This document shows positions 50,410 through 60,483 of a DNA stretch of 64,000 bases, in pieces. Made by a program: the position numbers and the translations under genes. The stretch lies in assembly GCA_022113835.1 (NCBI GenBank), contig JAILWY010000005.1:3428501-3492500 (forward strand), given 5' to 3'. Under the pieces are notes generated by a model. It worked only from the letters and a program-made list of their open reading frames with translations, made no database searches and had not been told where the DNA came from. Every line of letters starts with the position of its first letter. The stretch's first letter is position 1. The stretch is from Atopsyche davidsoni (Eukaryota; Arthropoda; Insecta; Trichoptera; Hydrobiosidae).

Positions 50410-50740
50410 GTTTTTTTTTTCCGCATTCTGTACAAGATTCTCTCATTTGTGATATTTAACAGATTTTTACCGACACTGCTTTAAAGTTAATACAGTATTT
50501 TTAGATCAGCGATTATTACGTGCAATAATGACGTAAATCTAAAAAATAATAAGCATTAACGAATTTTTATTGAAAATACTTATCAATTGCGGAAAAGAAA
50601 GAAATAACATTCGATTTTATATTAAATTTTTTCTTTTATGGTTTTTTGTAATTAATTTGATCACTGAAATCCCCATTTACTTAATATTTGATTTTTATAA
50701 AAAATACTATATTTTTCGATAATAATCAAATAATTAATAA

Positions 50741-50966
50741 AATCTTGTTGAGAGACAAGGCATTTGATTCGTGAAGATCCATTATTATAATGATAAAAGT
50801 AACTTTGTATTTTGTCTTCACATTGAGTTTATTTAAATTATTTGCATTACTAGTTTCGTCCCGATACACTGGGTCATCATTAGATGCTTAACTAAACATT
50901 TAGTTGAGCAACATGTTATGTACTCAATGTGAAGACAAAATACAAAGTTACTTTTATCATTATACT
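50741..50966. mobile_element. Hammerhead-bearing foldback element, copy 2
   Basis: The same tail as copies 1 and 3 is at the left (50741-50795, GAGACAAGGCATTTGATTCG). It is followed by a left arm containing TATTTTGTCTTCACATTGAG and a right arm with its inverse (about 50922-50950). The hammerhead motif is in the left arm on the minus strand; the right arm lacks it. Confidence 0.6.
50844..50887 (-). ncRNA. Decayed hammerhead ribozyme motif
   Basis: On the minus strand, stem I GCAT/ATGC, the GAAA box, the AC-TA-GT mini stem III and the GTA cleavage triplet are intact. The CUGANGA box reads CTAATGA (invariant G5 changed to A), and stem II has an A-A mismatch (GACCC/GGGAC). It should be inactive. 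Confidence 0.55.
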
Positions 50967-51124
50967 TAATTAAAATTAAAAAATAAATATTATTAGAGAA
51001 ACGATTTAAGGAACCGCATTAAATCAAAACCTTAAAAGAATATTAAGAATACTATACTTATCTTGAAAATATTACGTGCTGCACTTACTAACTCTAAGTA
51101 ATGTATCTCATTGATATAAAAATA

Positions 51125-51370
51125 AGCCTTAAAACGTATTTTTCTTCAAGGTCCGAACGTAATCGGGGCAAGAATGCCAGAGTGTATCGAAGCTTGCATT
51201 TAGAAGGACTTCCCGGTCGTCATCTGATACCGAATAAAATATGTTCGGAGTCGGTATGATGTATCTATTCTTTTGTTGGAGAATCCAAACTCATATTCGG
51301 TGTGGGCGCGCGGATAAGAAAGTTCGATTTATATGAGGACAAAGATAGCGCTGCCGAGCGTCATAAATAA
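51125..51370. other. GC-rich island
   Basis: This unique block contains GATA-type (CGGATAAG) and Hox/Cad-type (CATAAATAAAC) words and no supported open frame. Candidate regulatory element. Confidence 0.25.
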
Positions 51371-51844
51371 ACGACAACTAATGATACACATGATCATATG
51401 ATTTGTAAATGCTGTGTTGATAAATCTACCCGCTGAAAAAACACGTAAGAATGATTACTGTATTGATGACGAGGGAGTAAATTCAATCGATTGGAAGTCT
51501 GGCGTTTTTCAGTAGTGGTGTGCTTTAAAGAAATTCAACATAATAAATATCATATACGATCATCGAATGTTCAATGGATACTCGTTTTAATCAATGTTGA
51601 TTTATTGTATCCACCAAATGTTTCAGATAAACAGTTTACACATGATTTCTATTTCTCCCAGCTCATCTTGAAAAAAAGTGTAAAAAGTCTTCTTTGTAAC
51701 GTAATTCTAAACCTATACTGACTAACGTTAATTGCTCGCCGACCTGAAGTAATGACTGTTTGTATTCGTAAATTAAAACAGAATTTACTGGGAAAGGCAT
51801 AAAAAATATGTTTTTAACTGAGTCAGGTAATGGACCATACTTAC

Positions 51845-52021
51845 CTCGAGTACAGTAGACCTTCTTTTTCTGTCTACGCCGCAGAACAGGGCGGCTTCTT
51901 TACTAATGAGCCCCACGACAACGGAAATGTGACGTCCCCGACTAGCCTCGGAAAAACACCCTTTAACTTCAGGCTGCATTTTTGAGAAACTCGAGGACCC
52001 CGAGATGAAGTCAGTCGCCAT
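51845..52021 (-). CDS. Candidate first coding exon ending at a canonical splice donor
   Basis: The ATG at 52021 (AATATGGCGACT) opens 59 codons that end exactly, in phase 0, at CTCGAG|GTAAGTATGG (exon end 51845, donor GT at 51844-51843). That is a full match to the animal donor consensus. The peptide begins MATDFISGSSSFSKMQPEVK, has a hydrophobic stretch (HISVVVGLISKEAALFC) and ends in the basic segment RKRRS before the donor. Upstream, on the same strand, are a CCAAT sequence (52122-52118) and a GC-richer leader with GTCCATCTTGAG. No family is recognised, and the next exon was not found to the left. It could instead be an untranslated first exon with a short open frame. Confidence 0.35.
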
Positions 52022-52125
52022 ATTTTAGAAAGAATTCCCTCTGCCCAACTAGTGGACGAGTGCTTTGAATCCACTACCAGTGAATAAGATTCGAAGCTCA
52101 AGATGGACGCCTATTTGATTGGATG
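52022..52125 (-). promoter_or_regulatory. Candidate promoter/leader of the exon at 51845-52021
   Basis: On the minus strand a CCAAT element (52122-52118) is followed by CGTCCATCTTGAGC, which holds a CCAT core resembling YY1/Pho sites. The leader then runs GC-richer up to the ATG. No TATA box. Support is only positional. Confidence 0.25.
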
Positions 52126-52129
52126 GTAT

Positions 52130-52915
52130 TGATAAATCATCCAAAGTAAAATCATGTTTCAAATGTCTGAATTTAGATAAAAGATATCATACACACCTTA
52201 ATTACATTGTATAATTATCCCAAAATGATATAAAATTTTTGATAAAATGAATCAGACATCAATAATGAGTTTTATTAAAATTTCAAAATTATCAATTTTA
52301 GAATTTAATACTTCATAATACTATAAAACTCAAAGTATTTTATAATGAGTATTATTACAAGAACAAGTTTTGTATGTATGAAAAATATTTCTCTGATAAA
52401 TTTGAAAGACGATTTTCTTGGAAATCTGACATAACAAGAGAAGCTTACAAGTAAACCTTTTGAAAAATCAGTGAGTTTTTCTTAAATTTCTTAGTAATAT
52501 TAATTTGAAACAACGCTAATGATGTCTTTACTATTTTATAAGATAATCTTGTTATTTCTTATTAATATAAACTTCTCAATTGAAAATTTATTGATAAAAC
52601 GCATTAGCTGTTAAGTAATATTATTTCAAATAAGTTGAATTATTTTTATTTGAAATCTTTGAAAAAATTTCGGATTATATGATTTATACCATTACTACAA
52701 CAATAAATAATATCTAATCTTTTGATAAATTACAAAATATAGTTTTTTTGTCCTTAACAAAGTTTTCGGTTATGAAACATGATTGTTAAGACATATACAT
52801 TATAATTATTTTTTTATTAATACAGAGGAACACTTACTATTGTAATTAATGATTCCAGCGTACAGGCTTTTCTCGTATCTTTTTTTACCTTACATTCATG
52901 GTAAATTAGTTTATT
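52130..52915. other. AT-rich spacer
   Basis: Nothing recognised. Confidence 0.4.
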
Positions 52916-52919
52916 AAAG

Positions 52920-53045
52920 TTACCTTATCGACCGGCAACGGGCCACTGAGGTCAACAGTCCCCACAAGTAAAGATTCATTTGAATTTCAGATTACGTCAT
53001 CGCCGACAAGGTCAAGGTCAAGCGAGGAGCGACGGCCTATATTCT
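52920..53045. promoter_or_regulatory. Island with a tandem nuclear-receptor half-site
   Basis: CAAGGTCAAGGTCA at 53007-53020 holds two AGGTCA half-sites in direct repeat without spacer and a TCAAGGTCA extended half-site of the FTZ-F1/ERR type. TTACGTCAT (CRE-like) lies just upstream at about 52992. The surrounding 120 bp is GC-rich and unique. Candidate hormone-responsive or developmental element. Confidence 0.3.
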
Positions 53046-53049
53046 GAAA

Positions 53050-54590
53050 AATAAAATTTCAGGAATAATCCAACTTTATGCAAAGTCGCTAACCAGATTG
53101 AAAGGCTAATTTACAGAACTTTAGGATTCGGAACAAAGAAATTCGCAAAGCAGAATAATTACTAAATTTAAACCGATGTTATTAATTAAAGTTGTTGCAA
53201 CCTACCATGAAAAATTATTATTACTTAACTTTTTTCAATCAATATCAACTCTTAGCGTACAAAGTGTACCTGAATATTAAAAAAATAGTACAGTGGTTTT
53301 TAGTACGTTTTATGGTTTATAAACAAATATTTCGTAATACTTTATTCAGTCAATAATTTTTTTTTATAATAGTTCAAAAGTTAAATATATTTTTTCCAAG
53401 AACTTTAAAATATTCTACAGACGCTGTGAGAAAATAAATTGCTTTACTTAATTGTCTTCTACATATTTTTCTTATGAATAATCTTACTATCTACATTTGT
53501 AAGCTCGCAGATTGTAACTTTCAGAGAGAACTTACCTCTAATAAAATTTATAATAATTCAGCAAGGAACTAAATTAATGAGATGTGCCATTTACGCCAAG
53601 GCTTAGTAACTCGTAACTAGTCTTAAGGACGTACAGAAATCAGTTATACAATTTTACTAAGCTTTAAAACCAGGAGTTAATCCATATTCCATTGCTGTGT
53701 TTATATGTTTCATCGTTTTAAAAATAGTTTACCAAATATATAAAATGTAAAATGTGGTACACTGAACCAACCAAAACTAACCGTGACAAACGGCAAAAAG
53801 AATTGGGTAGAAAAAATACGTGATTTTCTGACAGCGTCTGGCGGCTGTTTTTGCTTTATTTTTTTATACAATTGTGATTACTGTGCGCTTGGGTGTACAC
53901 GAGGCCCAAAAATGAACGAATAATTTTCTCTCGCCTTAATTTTCTAGATTATTCGAAACACCATAAAAATAGACCGCAAAAACAGGCGAAATCCGTGTAG
54001 AGATTATAAAGTCATTATGCTTATTTTTTCCCCTTTGATATGAAGCATTTTCGTTCTTAAAATGAGAATGTGATATTATATCTTTAAGTTTTATACGTAT
54101 GACTTATCCCCGTGTGTTCTGACGAAGGTTACTTCTTCGTTTTGTAAGTATGTAATGTATGCTTCGTTTTAAATATTAACATAATTTCCCTTTAATTAAT
54201 ATATTATTCTGTTTGTATACAACCGCAACTATTTTTACTTTGAACGGATAGTAATACTTAATCCATTACATGCGGACAGATGGGACTAAACCACAAGAGT
54301 AAGCTTACAGCTTCACATGCAACATAGATAACCGTATATTCTGTTATTTTTTATTTAATATGAAAATTATCTTTATTTACAAAACAACATTTTAAGTACA
54401 AGTTACTCGTGTTTTTCTAATATGTTTTAAAATGATTTCATATCATTTTTCTTTTAATAATTATTTAATTCATTGCAATGATGCTATTTTGCATATCTTG
54501 TAACTCTGCTTTGAAATACAAATGCTCAAGCTTTTTTCAGACTGTCTTGAAACGGATGTTTTTGGTTAGTAAATTTAAACATAAAAAGTA
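53050..54590. other. AT-rich spacer
   Basis: No gene or repeat recognised. Confidence 0.4.
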
Positions 54591-54803
54591 CAATTGCAAC
54601 TGATCTGTCTGCGTATTGCTGCTATCCAATAGCATTGGCGTTTAGATCTGATACTCCTTCTGCAGCAAACTACAGAAACCATAGCACCTCGACAAGGTGA
54701 CACATCCCTCCACAATAATTCCAAGTCTAAAATTACTTACACACGCTCAGGGTACAGAATAGCAGCCATGCACAAGTTTACTTTTACACAATTGTAAAAT
54801 AGT

Positions 54804-55119
54804 TGAAATAATAATATTTATGTCTATTTTGTGGATTGAACGTCAATCATCTTATATTAGTAAATAATATAAACCTGTTATAGGTAATAAATACGCAATT
54901 GATTGACGTTCAATCCAAAAATAGACATCAAACTAATATGATTAGGCATATCATTTCACATATTGAAAATGATTCAAAGAAACTTTTAGAAAAATACCAT
55001 CGTGACTTGAGTAGGATTTGAACTTACATCTCCAAGCTTACATGGCCGGTACACTGACGCTTGCACTAACGAGTTCAAGGGTCTTATTATATTAGTAAAT
55101 ATTAGTATGAAATAATAAT
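54804..55119 (-). mobile_element. Foldback tRNA-derived SINE, copy D, with 12-bp target duplication
   Basis: A perfect 12-bp direct repeat, TGAAATAATAAT, lies at 54804-54815 and 55108-55119. The left part (54816-54930) is itself a small inverted repeat with GTCTATTTT-TGGATTGAACG ends: the family tail in duplicate, head to head. Then comes one arm (about 54933-55000). Next is the tRNA-like cassette read on the minus strand, with a B box AGTTCAAATCC (55024-55014) and an A-box region reading TTAGTGCAAGCGT (about 55072-55060). The second arm is missing except for TATTAGTAAATATTAG, so this copy is not a full hairpin. Confidence 0.7.
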
Positions 55120-55132
55120 GTCAATGGGGTGT

Positions 55133-55803
55133 TGAAGCTAGGCGTTAATATGAGTCCCGAATATTTTCAAAGTTTCTTTCGTCGTTTCTAGTATTGACTA
55201 TACAATGTGAATTCACCTCGAGGTCCAGCTTCGCATCCCTGGCGAGCAAAAATTATTCACATGCCATGACCAGGTGTTGATTTGAGTCCCGAATATTTTC
55301 AAAGTTTCTTTCGTCGTTTCTAGTATTGACTGTACAATGTGAATTCACCTCGAGGTCCAGCTTCGCATCCCTGGCGAGCAAAAATTATTCACATGCCATG
55401 ACCAGGTGTTGATTTGAGTCCCGAATATTTTCAAAGTTTCTTTCGTCGTTTCTAGTATTGACTGTACAATGTGAATTCACCTCGAGGTCCAGCTTCGCAT
55501 CCCTGGCGAGCAAAAATTATTCACATGCCATGATTAGGTGTTGATTTGAGTCCCGAATATTTTCAAAGTTTCTTTCGTCGTTTCTAGTATTGACTATACA
55601 ATGTATTATAAATTCACCTCGAGTGCCAGCTTCGCATCCTTGGCGAGCAAAAATTATTCACATGCCATGACCAGGTGTTGATTTGAGTCCCGAATATTTT
55701 CAAAGTTTCTTTCGTCGTTTCTAGTATTGACTGTACAATGTGAATTCACCTGGAGGCCCTGCTTCGCATCCCTGGCGAGCAAAAATTATTCACATGCCAT
55801 GAC
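55133..55803 (+). repeat. Five-copy tandem array, 132-bp unit
   Basis: The marker GAGTCCCGAATATTTTC starts at 55152, 55284, 55416, 55548 and 55685, giving steps of 132, 132, 132 and 137 bp. The last step is longer because the fourth unit carries a 5-bp insertion next to its CAATGT. Units 2 and 3 are nearly identical; units 1, 4 and 5 carry a few substitutions. Each unit has an ACCTCGAGGT palindrome (altered in units 4 and 5) and a GCTTCGCATCC-TGGCGAGC block. There is no open frame. The array ends abruptly at the GC-rich island. Confidence 0.9.
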
Positions 55804-56110
55804 GAGAGGCGCGACATGACTTATCCCGCGCGTCCCCAAGGCGCCTGCGGACGGAGGGTCCAGCGGACGACTATCGGGCCATCTCCAGCGCGAGATCGCC
55901 GCAGATAGGCCGGCCGGGGACTTGAATGGTATCGGCCCATCTCGGAACAAAACACCGGCCCACCATAATTATATCTGCGCTCGTTTATTTATTGAAAAAT
56001 CGATGTTCGCCCGGGCGGTGGAATTCGACGGTAGCACGCCGCCCGGCTGAAAAACTGCCGGTAAATGCTGCATGGGAGCAGAAGCTCTGGTTCATGAGAT
56101 GCCGATTGTG
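55804..56110. other. Most GC-rich island of the window, with a strong hairpin
   Basis: The first 130 bp is CpG-dense and very GC-rich. CCGGGCGG (56011-56018) pairs perfectly with CCGCCCGG (56039-56046) over a 20-nt loop. Short ATG frames exist (30 codons from about 55817, 68 codons at 55926-56132, the latter without an ATG), but none is recognised. A CpG-island promoter, a conserved element or an exon are all possible. Confidence 0.3.
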
Positions 56111-56364
56111 TAACTTATGTACTCATAATTGAGAGCATTTTGTTATTACAGAAATAATAATAATTTACACCATTTTATTATTGCTAATATATACGGTTTC
56201 GGTGGTGCATATTCGCCATATACCTTCTCAAGTAAACGACGTGCTTCAGCTGCATAGTGCTGTTTTTTTGGCACAAAACTCGACATCTTCATTCTTAAAA
56301 AAAATATTATTGCAATGTGATATGTGTTGCTATTATGACTGCTTATTGTTGACAGGTGTCTAGG

Positions 56365-57205
56365 CTATTAAAAAAACACAAGTTTAGACATATACGTCGA
56401 CTACATATGACGTTAAAGCTACAAATATAGTTGCGGACCTAGTATATATATATATTGTGCATGTATTTTTTTTTTTTAAAATCGTAGCAAAACATCCTCA
56501 AAATAATTTTGTGTACAATTGATTTTTCGAAAAGGTTACCTACCCCATGTGGAGCGCATTCCTTTAATGTTGGCCACCCTGATTTAAAAAAGGTGGAATT
56601 TAAAAGTCAACCCTTCTGCTTATTGTATGTAGATCAAAACATAGATTTATGATAATTATACCACTTCCTTACAGAATGTAGAAATTTTTCAGTAGTTGGA
56701 AGATTTAAACAGTAGTAAAAAAAAAAAAAAACATGCTCCCTAATACTTCTGGAACTCTTGGTTCAAAAATAGGTTTAATTGATAGACCAACTGAAGAATT
56801 AAAATTCATTTATTAGTTCAGAATGGCTTGAATCGTTCATATCAAACTTCACACATTCTTTTATTGATGTAAATCTTATTAAAGTAATAAAAAATATTAT
56901 GTGGATATTCTGTGCAATATGTATAGATTATTTTGATATGTCGTCAAATTTATCTATCAGTAACCAGTTGTTTATACAAACAAAAAATTTATCGACTTGA
57001 CATTTTTATTAAATTAACCAATGCAAGATATTTTGTAATTTGATAAGTTGACTATGTTTTATCTATATTTGGTTTATTGTGTCATAAAACTATTAATTAT
57101 AGTTTTTATAACAGATTTCTAGCTTATAGAATATTATTTGGATATATATATTTTTTTTTTTATTTTTTTTTAAATATATATATCGAGAGCCAAATTTCAA
57201 ATTTA
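56365..57205. other. AT-rich spacer
   Basis: Nothing recognised apart from homopolymer runs (A run near 56717, T runs near 56468 and 57151). Confidence 0.4.
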
Positions 57206-57209
57206 CAAG

Positions 57210-57550
57210 GAGAATGATCCTTATACACTTCAGGTAGGCTTTAAAATTCTGGCAATGGGGATATTTTATCCTTATTGAAACCCTCTCAGCGGGATGCCCA
57301 TCTTCCCTGCACACACTGCCCAGCTTCCAGTTCGGGGCTGCGCTCTGGGAACAATATCAATTTTCAAATTTATCTCTCTATCATCTCAGCTCGGACGGCA
57401 CAGATATAAATGTTTTTATTTCCATATGGAGATTTTTTGTTGGCCTGACATCGGCGACCGCTTAAGGCTCTAAGCGGATCGGGTCGCCAGGGAGAGATAT
57501 CGTTCTTGTATTCAATAAAACAGATAAAGGCTTAAAGCTCGTGTCTTTTG
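57210..57550. other. GC-rich islands with an interrupted hairpin
   Basis: GGCGACC (57453-57459) with GGTCGCC (57482-57488) and GCTTA (57460-57464) with TAAGC (57471-57475) stack into one stem with a 6-nt bulge. The patch at 57280-57360 is GC-rich. No supported coding frame. It may be a structured RNA or a conserved DNA element. Confidence 0.3.
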
Positions 57551-57554
57551 GTCT

Positions 57555-58020
57555 ATTTCTATTTTTGTTTAAGAGCGAGCATGTTTTCAATGAAATATTA
57601 TTCAAAAAGTCAAAACTCGAATATTTATTATACAAATCAATAGATTGGTTTCATTGCATTGTGTGATAAAAGCTTTAAGAAAATACTTTATATAAATATA
57701 TACATATTTTTTAAACACTGTAAATACGGTATTTTATCAAATTAAGAGTTCTCAAATTTTACAGTTACACTTGTTGAACAAATTAATTATATTATAATAT
57801 ATATTTTGTGTTATTTGCACTACTTTGCTAAAAAGCTTTATTTTCTTCATATAAACATTAATTGATCTTAGCTCCGATATCGTTTAAGAGAAATATAAAC
57901 ATACATTCATTCCTTTGTACTTACGTACTGCATGTGATTTAATTATTTAGTATGATTATTATTGTAAAAAAAATGCTTAATATATGAATAAAAAGTACAT
58001 TATATATCTTAAATTAATTA
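57555..58020. other. AT-rich spacer
   Basis: Nothing recognised. Confidence 0.4.
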
Positions 58021-58294
58021 TATTATTACTGGCCATTCAAAGTACTCAAACTTCCCATCTTATTAAAAATAGTTATTTCTGCTACTCGTTTCGTGTTCTG
58101 AACATTAGTCATGCATATGCTTTGAGCTACATTAATTACAAAAAAATAGTAAGCTCTGTGTGATTTGCAAAGCTCCATATTGGACATTTGAACTCTCGCA
58201 AAGCCAGGTTTCTTGTTGTTCGTCCCCCAGACTACTGGCTTGTAAGTAATTATCGCGCTGCAGTATCGAATAATGCGTGTTCCTGTAAGAATGA

Positions 58295-58600
58295 ATGCCC
58301 ATGAGTCAGAATGCGACATCTGAAGTTATCGTCGACTGCCGGTCGCCCCTTGTGGCAGCTTTGCGCCACCCACGGGCCAATAACAAGGACGAGCTCAATA
58401 AAATAATATTTATTAAGCTAAGCAAAGGTAAACAGCTTCATTCACGTTTTCATCAAAAGCCTTGGTGTACCTTTTTAACAGTAAGTACAAGTACCGATGA
58501 ACTATCAACGTCGCGCGCCGATAGCATTTTATTTTGTAGCAGTTATTTTTGGTCTAAAAACGAATTCAAGACTATAATAGTCAACAATGTGTCATTTTAA
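58295..58600 (+). CDS. Hypothetical 101-residue ORF or 5' part of an exon
   Basis: The ATG at 58295 is followed by a second in-frame ATG two codons later (MPMSQNATSEVIVDCRSPLV). The first 50 codons are GC-balanced and give a soluble, charged peptide; the rest is more AT-rich. Possible donors occur at AAAG|GTAAAC (about 58428) and ACA|GTAAGT (about 58481), so a real exon would probably stop there. No family is recognised. An overlapping 97-codon minus-strand frame (58319-58026) is judged the weaker reading. Confidence 0.2.
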   Translation: MPMSQNATSEVIVDCRSPLVAALRHPRANNKDELNKIIFIKLSKGKQLHSRFHQKPWCTFLTVSTSTDELSTSRADSILFCSSYFWSKNEFKTIIVNNVSF

Positions 58601-58739
58601 CAGCTGAAATTTAAACGGTACTTTACTAATTTATTATAAAGTCACAAGACGCCTCATTTTATTGTTTTTGTTACAAGCAAAACTAGAAATATAATAGACG
58701 TAACTTTTTGTTCAATTAAATTTGGTATTAATAAATATA

Positions 58740-58930
58740 AGGAGTACTAAAAAACCCAAAGAAAGCACGAACCCTGGACCGTCTGTAGAGTAGAGACATT
58801 TGTCAAGAGCACCTCTCATTAATAAGGACTATCGCACATCGGAGTTCCCTTGAGGTCCTTTTGTGGGGCTCCTAAGTCTTTGCTTTATGCGTACCACAGG
58901 TTTGGAAGCATCCAGTTGAATGTGATAAAT
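58740..58930. other. GC-richer patch
   Basis: This unique block has no supported coding frame and is flanked by AT-rich DNA. Confidence 0.2.
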
Positions 58931-58934
58931 CCGA

Positions 58935-59485
58935 TTGGAAGCAAATTATTACCCATGTCATCTACAATCTGTTATTTAGTGTAAACAAGAAGTTTGGAAT
59001 TTTTAATTTAAGATTCAAGTTATGTGTAAATATAATTTATTTTCACATATAATATAAAAATATCTATTTAGTTATTCCTGAGGGATCAATTTATTTATAG
59101 ATGAAAATAAGTACAACTTTTCAACTCGGCTATATTTTTAAGGTTAGTATTGACACATGCAATAACAATTCATGCCTTTATTAGGTTTGGTCTATTAAGG
59201 TGAAGGTCGAATGAAAAACTCTTTATCCAAAGTCTACAATCTAACAACTAAACGTGTAACGACATAATATTATATGGCAAAGATTATTCAAATAACATTT
59301 TATACGTATATACTACTCATTAGAATTTTACTCATTTATAATAATAACTAGTTTAAAGATTTTCTTTTGTCATTTATTTTATTATTACTATATATCAAAA
59401 TAAATATACATTATATCTCAAAAATGCTAAATTTCTTTCCGAAGTTCCTGTAGTTTTAATAGCTGTCTTACAACGATTTGAAAAA
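58935..59485. other. AT-rich spacer
   Basis: Nothing recognised. Confidence 0.4.
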
Positions 59486-59489
59486 TTTG

Positions 59490-59900
59490 CACCAACTCAC
59501 GGAGTCAGTGTATTGAAAGATTGAGTTTTATATTCCTTGAGTACGGTACAAGGAGATTGCTCAGCATGAATACAGAGTTACATCGGCTCTTATTAACTCC
59601 CCGACAACCAGGTGGGTCGAAAAGTAAATTTAAATTCTGCCACGCTTAATCAACTGCTAATCCCGGCCGAAGATTTCATCTATCAGTTACTCGATACGGT
59701 GTTTTCAGGGGGAGTAATTAACTCCAGAAGGAATCCGATGCGTCTCCCCGGCACGCGGGCTTCCCACAGAGCCCAAATACCCCGCTAATGGCCGAATGTA
59801 AACACACCGACTGAATGCAAGGTGGCTCCGATCCAAGGTGGAGGAATACCTGCTGAAGACGAAACCCTGAGCCGTTTCGTCCTTCGTATCAAAACCAAGA
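59490..59900. promoter_or_regulatory. GC-rich island, candidate enhancer
   Basis: This block of about 400 bp is one of the longest unique, non-repetitive GC-richer blocks. It contains GCTAATCCC (about 59657, Otx/Bicoid-type TAATCC core) and TGTAAACAC (about 59798, forkhead-type TAAACA). No convincing open frame. Inference only. Confidence 0.3.
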
Positions 59901-60274
59901 CACTGCTAAAATTGGTAGTTTATACACGTGCAGCTGTAGAGCAAATAAGCAAAAATTTCACTTGCTATGTACAAGTGCAAAACTCACGCACCTAGGTAAC
60001 TAGATAAGCACTACGCAAAATAAATACTGGTTTGTAGTATAACGCATACCTTAAGGGTCTAGGTCCCATAATCGAGTTTTTTTAATCATTTTCTAGTCCG
60101 TTTTGCGAAAAATCGACTGCACCAATCAAAAGAGGCAGTCGATTACCTGGCGAAATCGTGTCATTTAATTTATTTAATTGTCACTTTATTTTGCATTGTC
60201 GAAAGTTGATTTGTTGAAAATGCTTCACTTGTTACTTTAATTAAAAAGTCCAGTGTTTGCAAATCATTAAATAT

Positions 60275-60483
60275 TGATTAGCCCGAGCATATTAGTTCAT
60301 ATGTAGAATATGATTATTAAAAATTCTCACTAAATTGCAGTGGCTCGTTAGCATAGTTGGATAAATGCACCGGCCATGAAAGCTTGGGGATGTGGGTTCG
60401 AATCCCTCACAAGTCACGATGATATTTTCTGAGAGTTTTCTTTAATCGTTTTCAATGTGTGAAAAAATATGCTTAATCACATA
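60275..60483 (+). mobile_element. tRNA-derived foldback SINE, copy E (best tRNA-like cassette)
   Basis: From left to right: an arm (ATTAGTTCATATGTAGAATA...), a tRNA-like cassette (about 60340-60418), and an arm that is the rough inverse of the first (GAGAGTTTTCTTTAATCGTT...). Target duplications were not found, so the insertion may have lost them or the copy may be a segment of a longer one. It sits inside the MITE at 60051-60692 and so is younger than it. Confidence 0.6.
60340..60418 (+). other. tRNA-like cassette with A and B boxes (not a functional tRNA)
   Basis: The A box TAGCATAGTTGG is at 60349-60360 and the B box GGTTCGAATCC at 60395-60405, with 34 bp between them, all canonical for an internal RNA polymerase III promoter. 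GTGGCTC (60340-60346) pairs at six of seven positions with AAGTCAC near 60411-60417 as an acceptor stem. The anticodon arm is distorted and two extra bases follow the T-stem, so it is SINE-derived and not a decoding tRNA. Confidence 0.6.
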
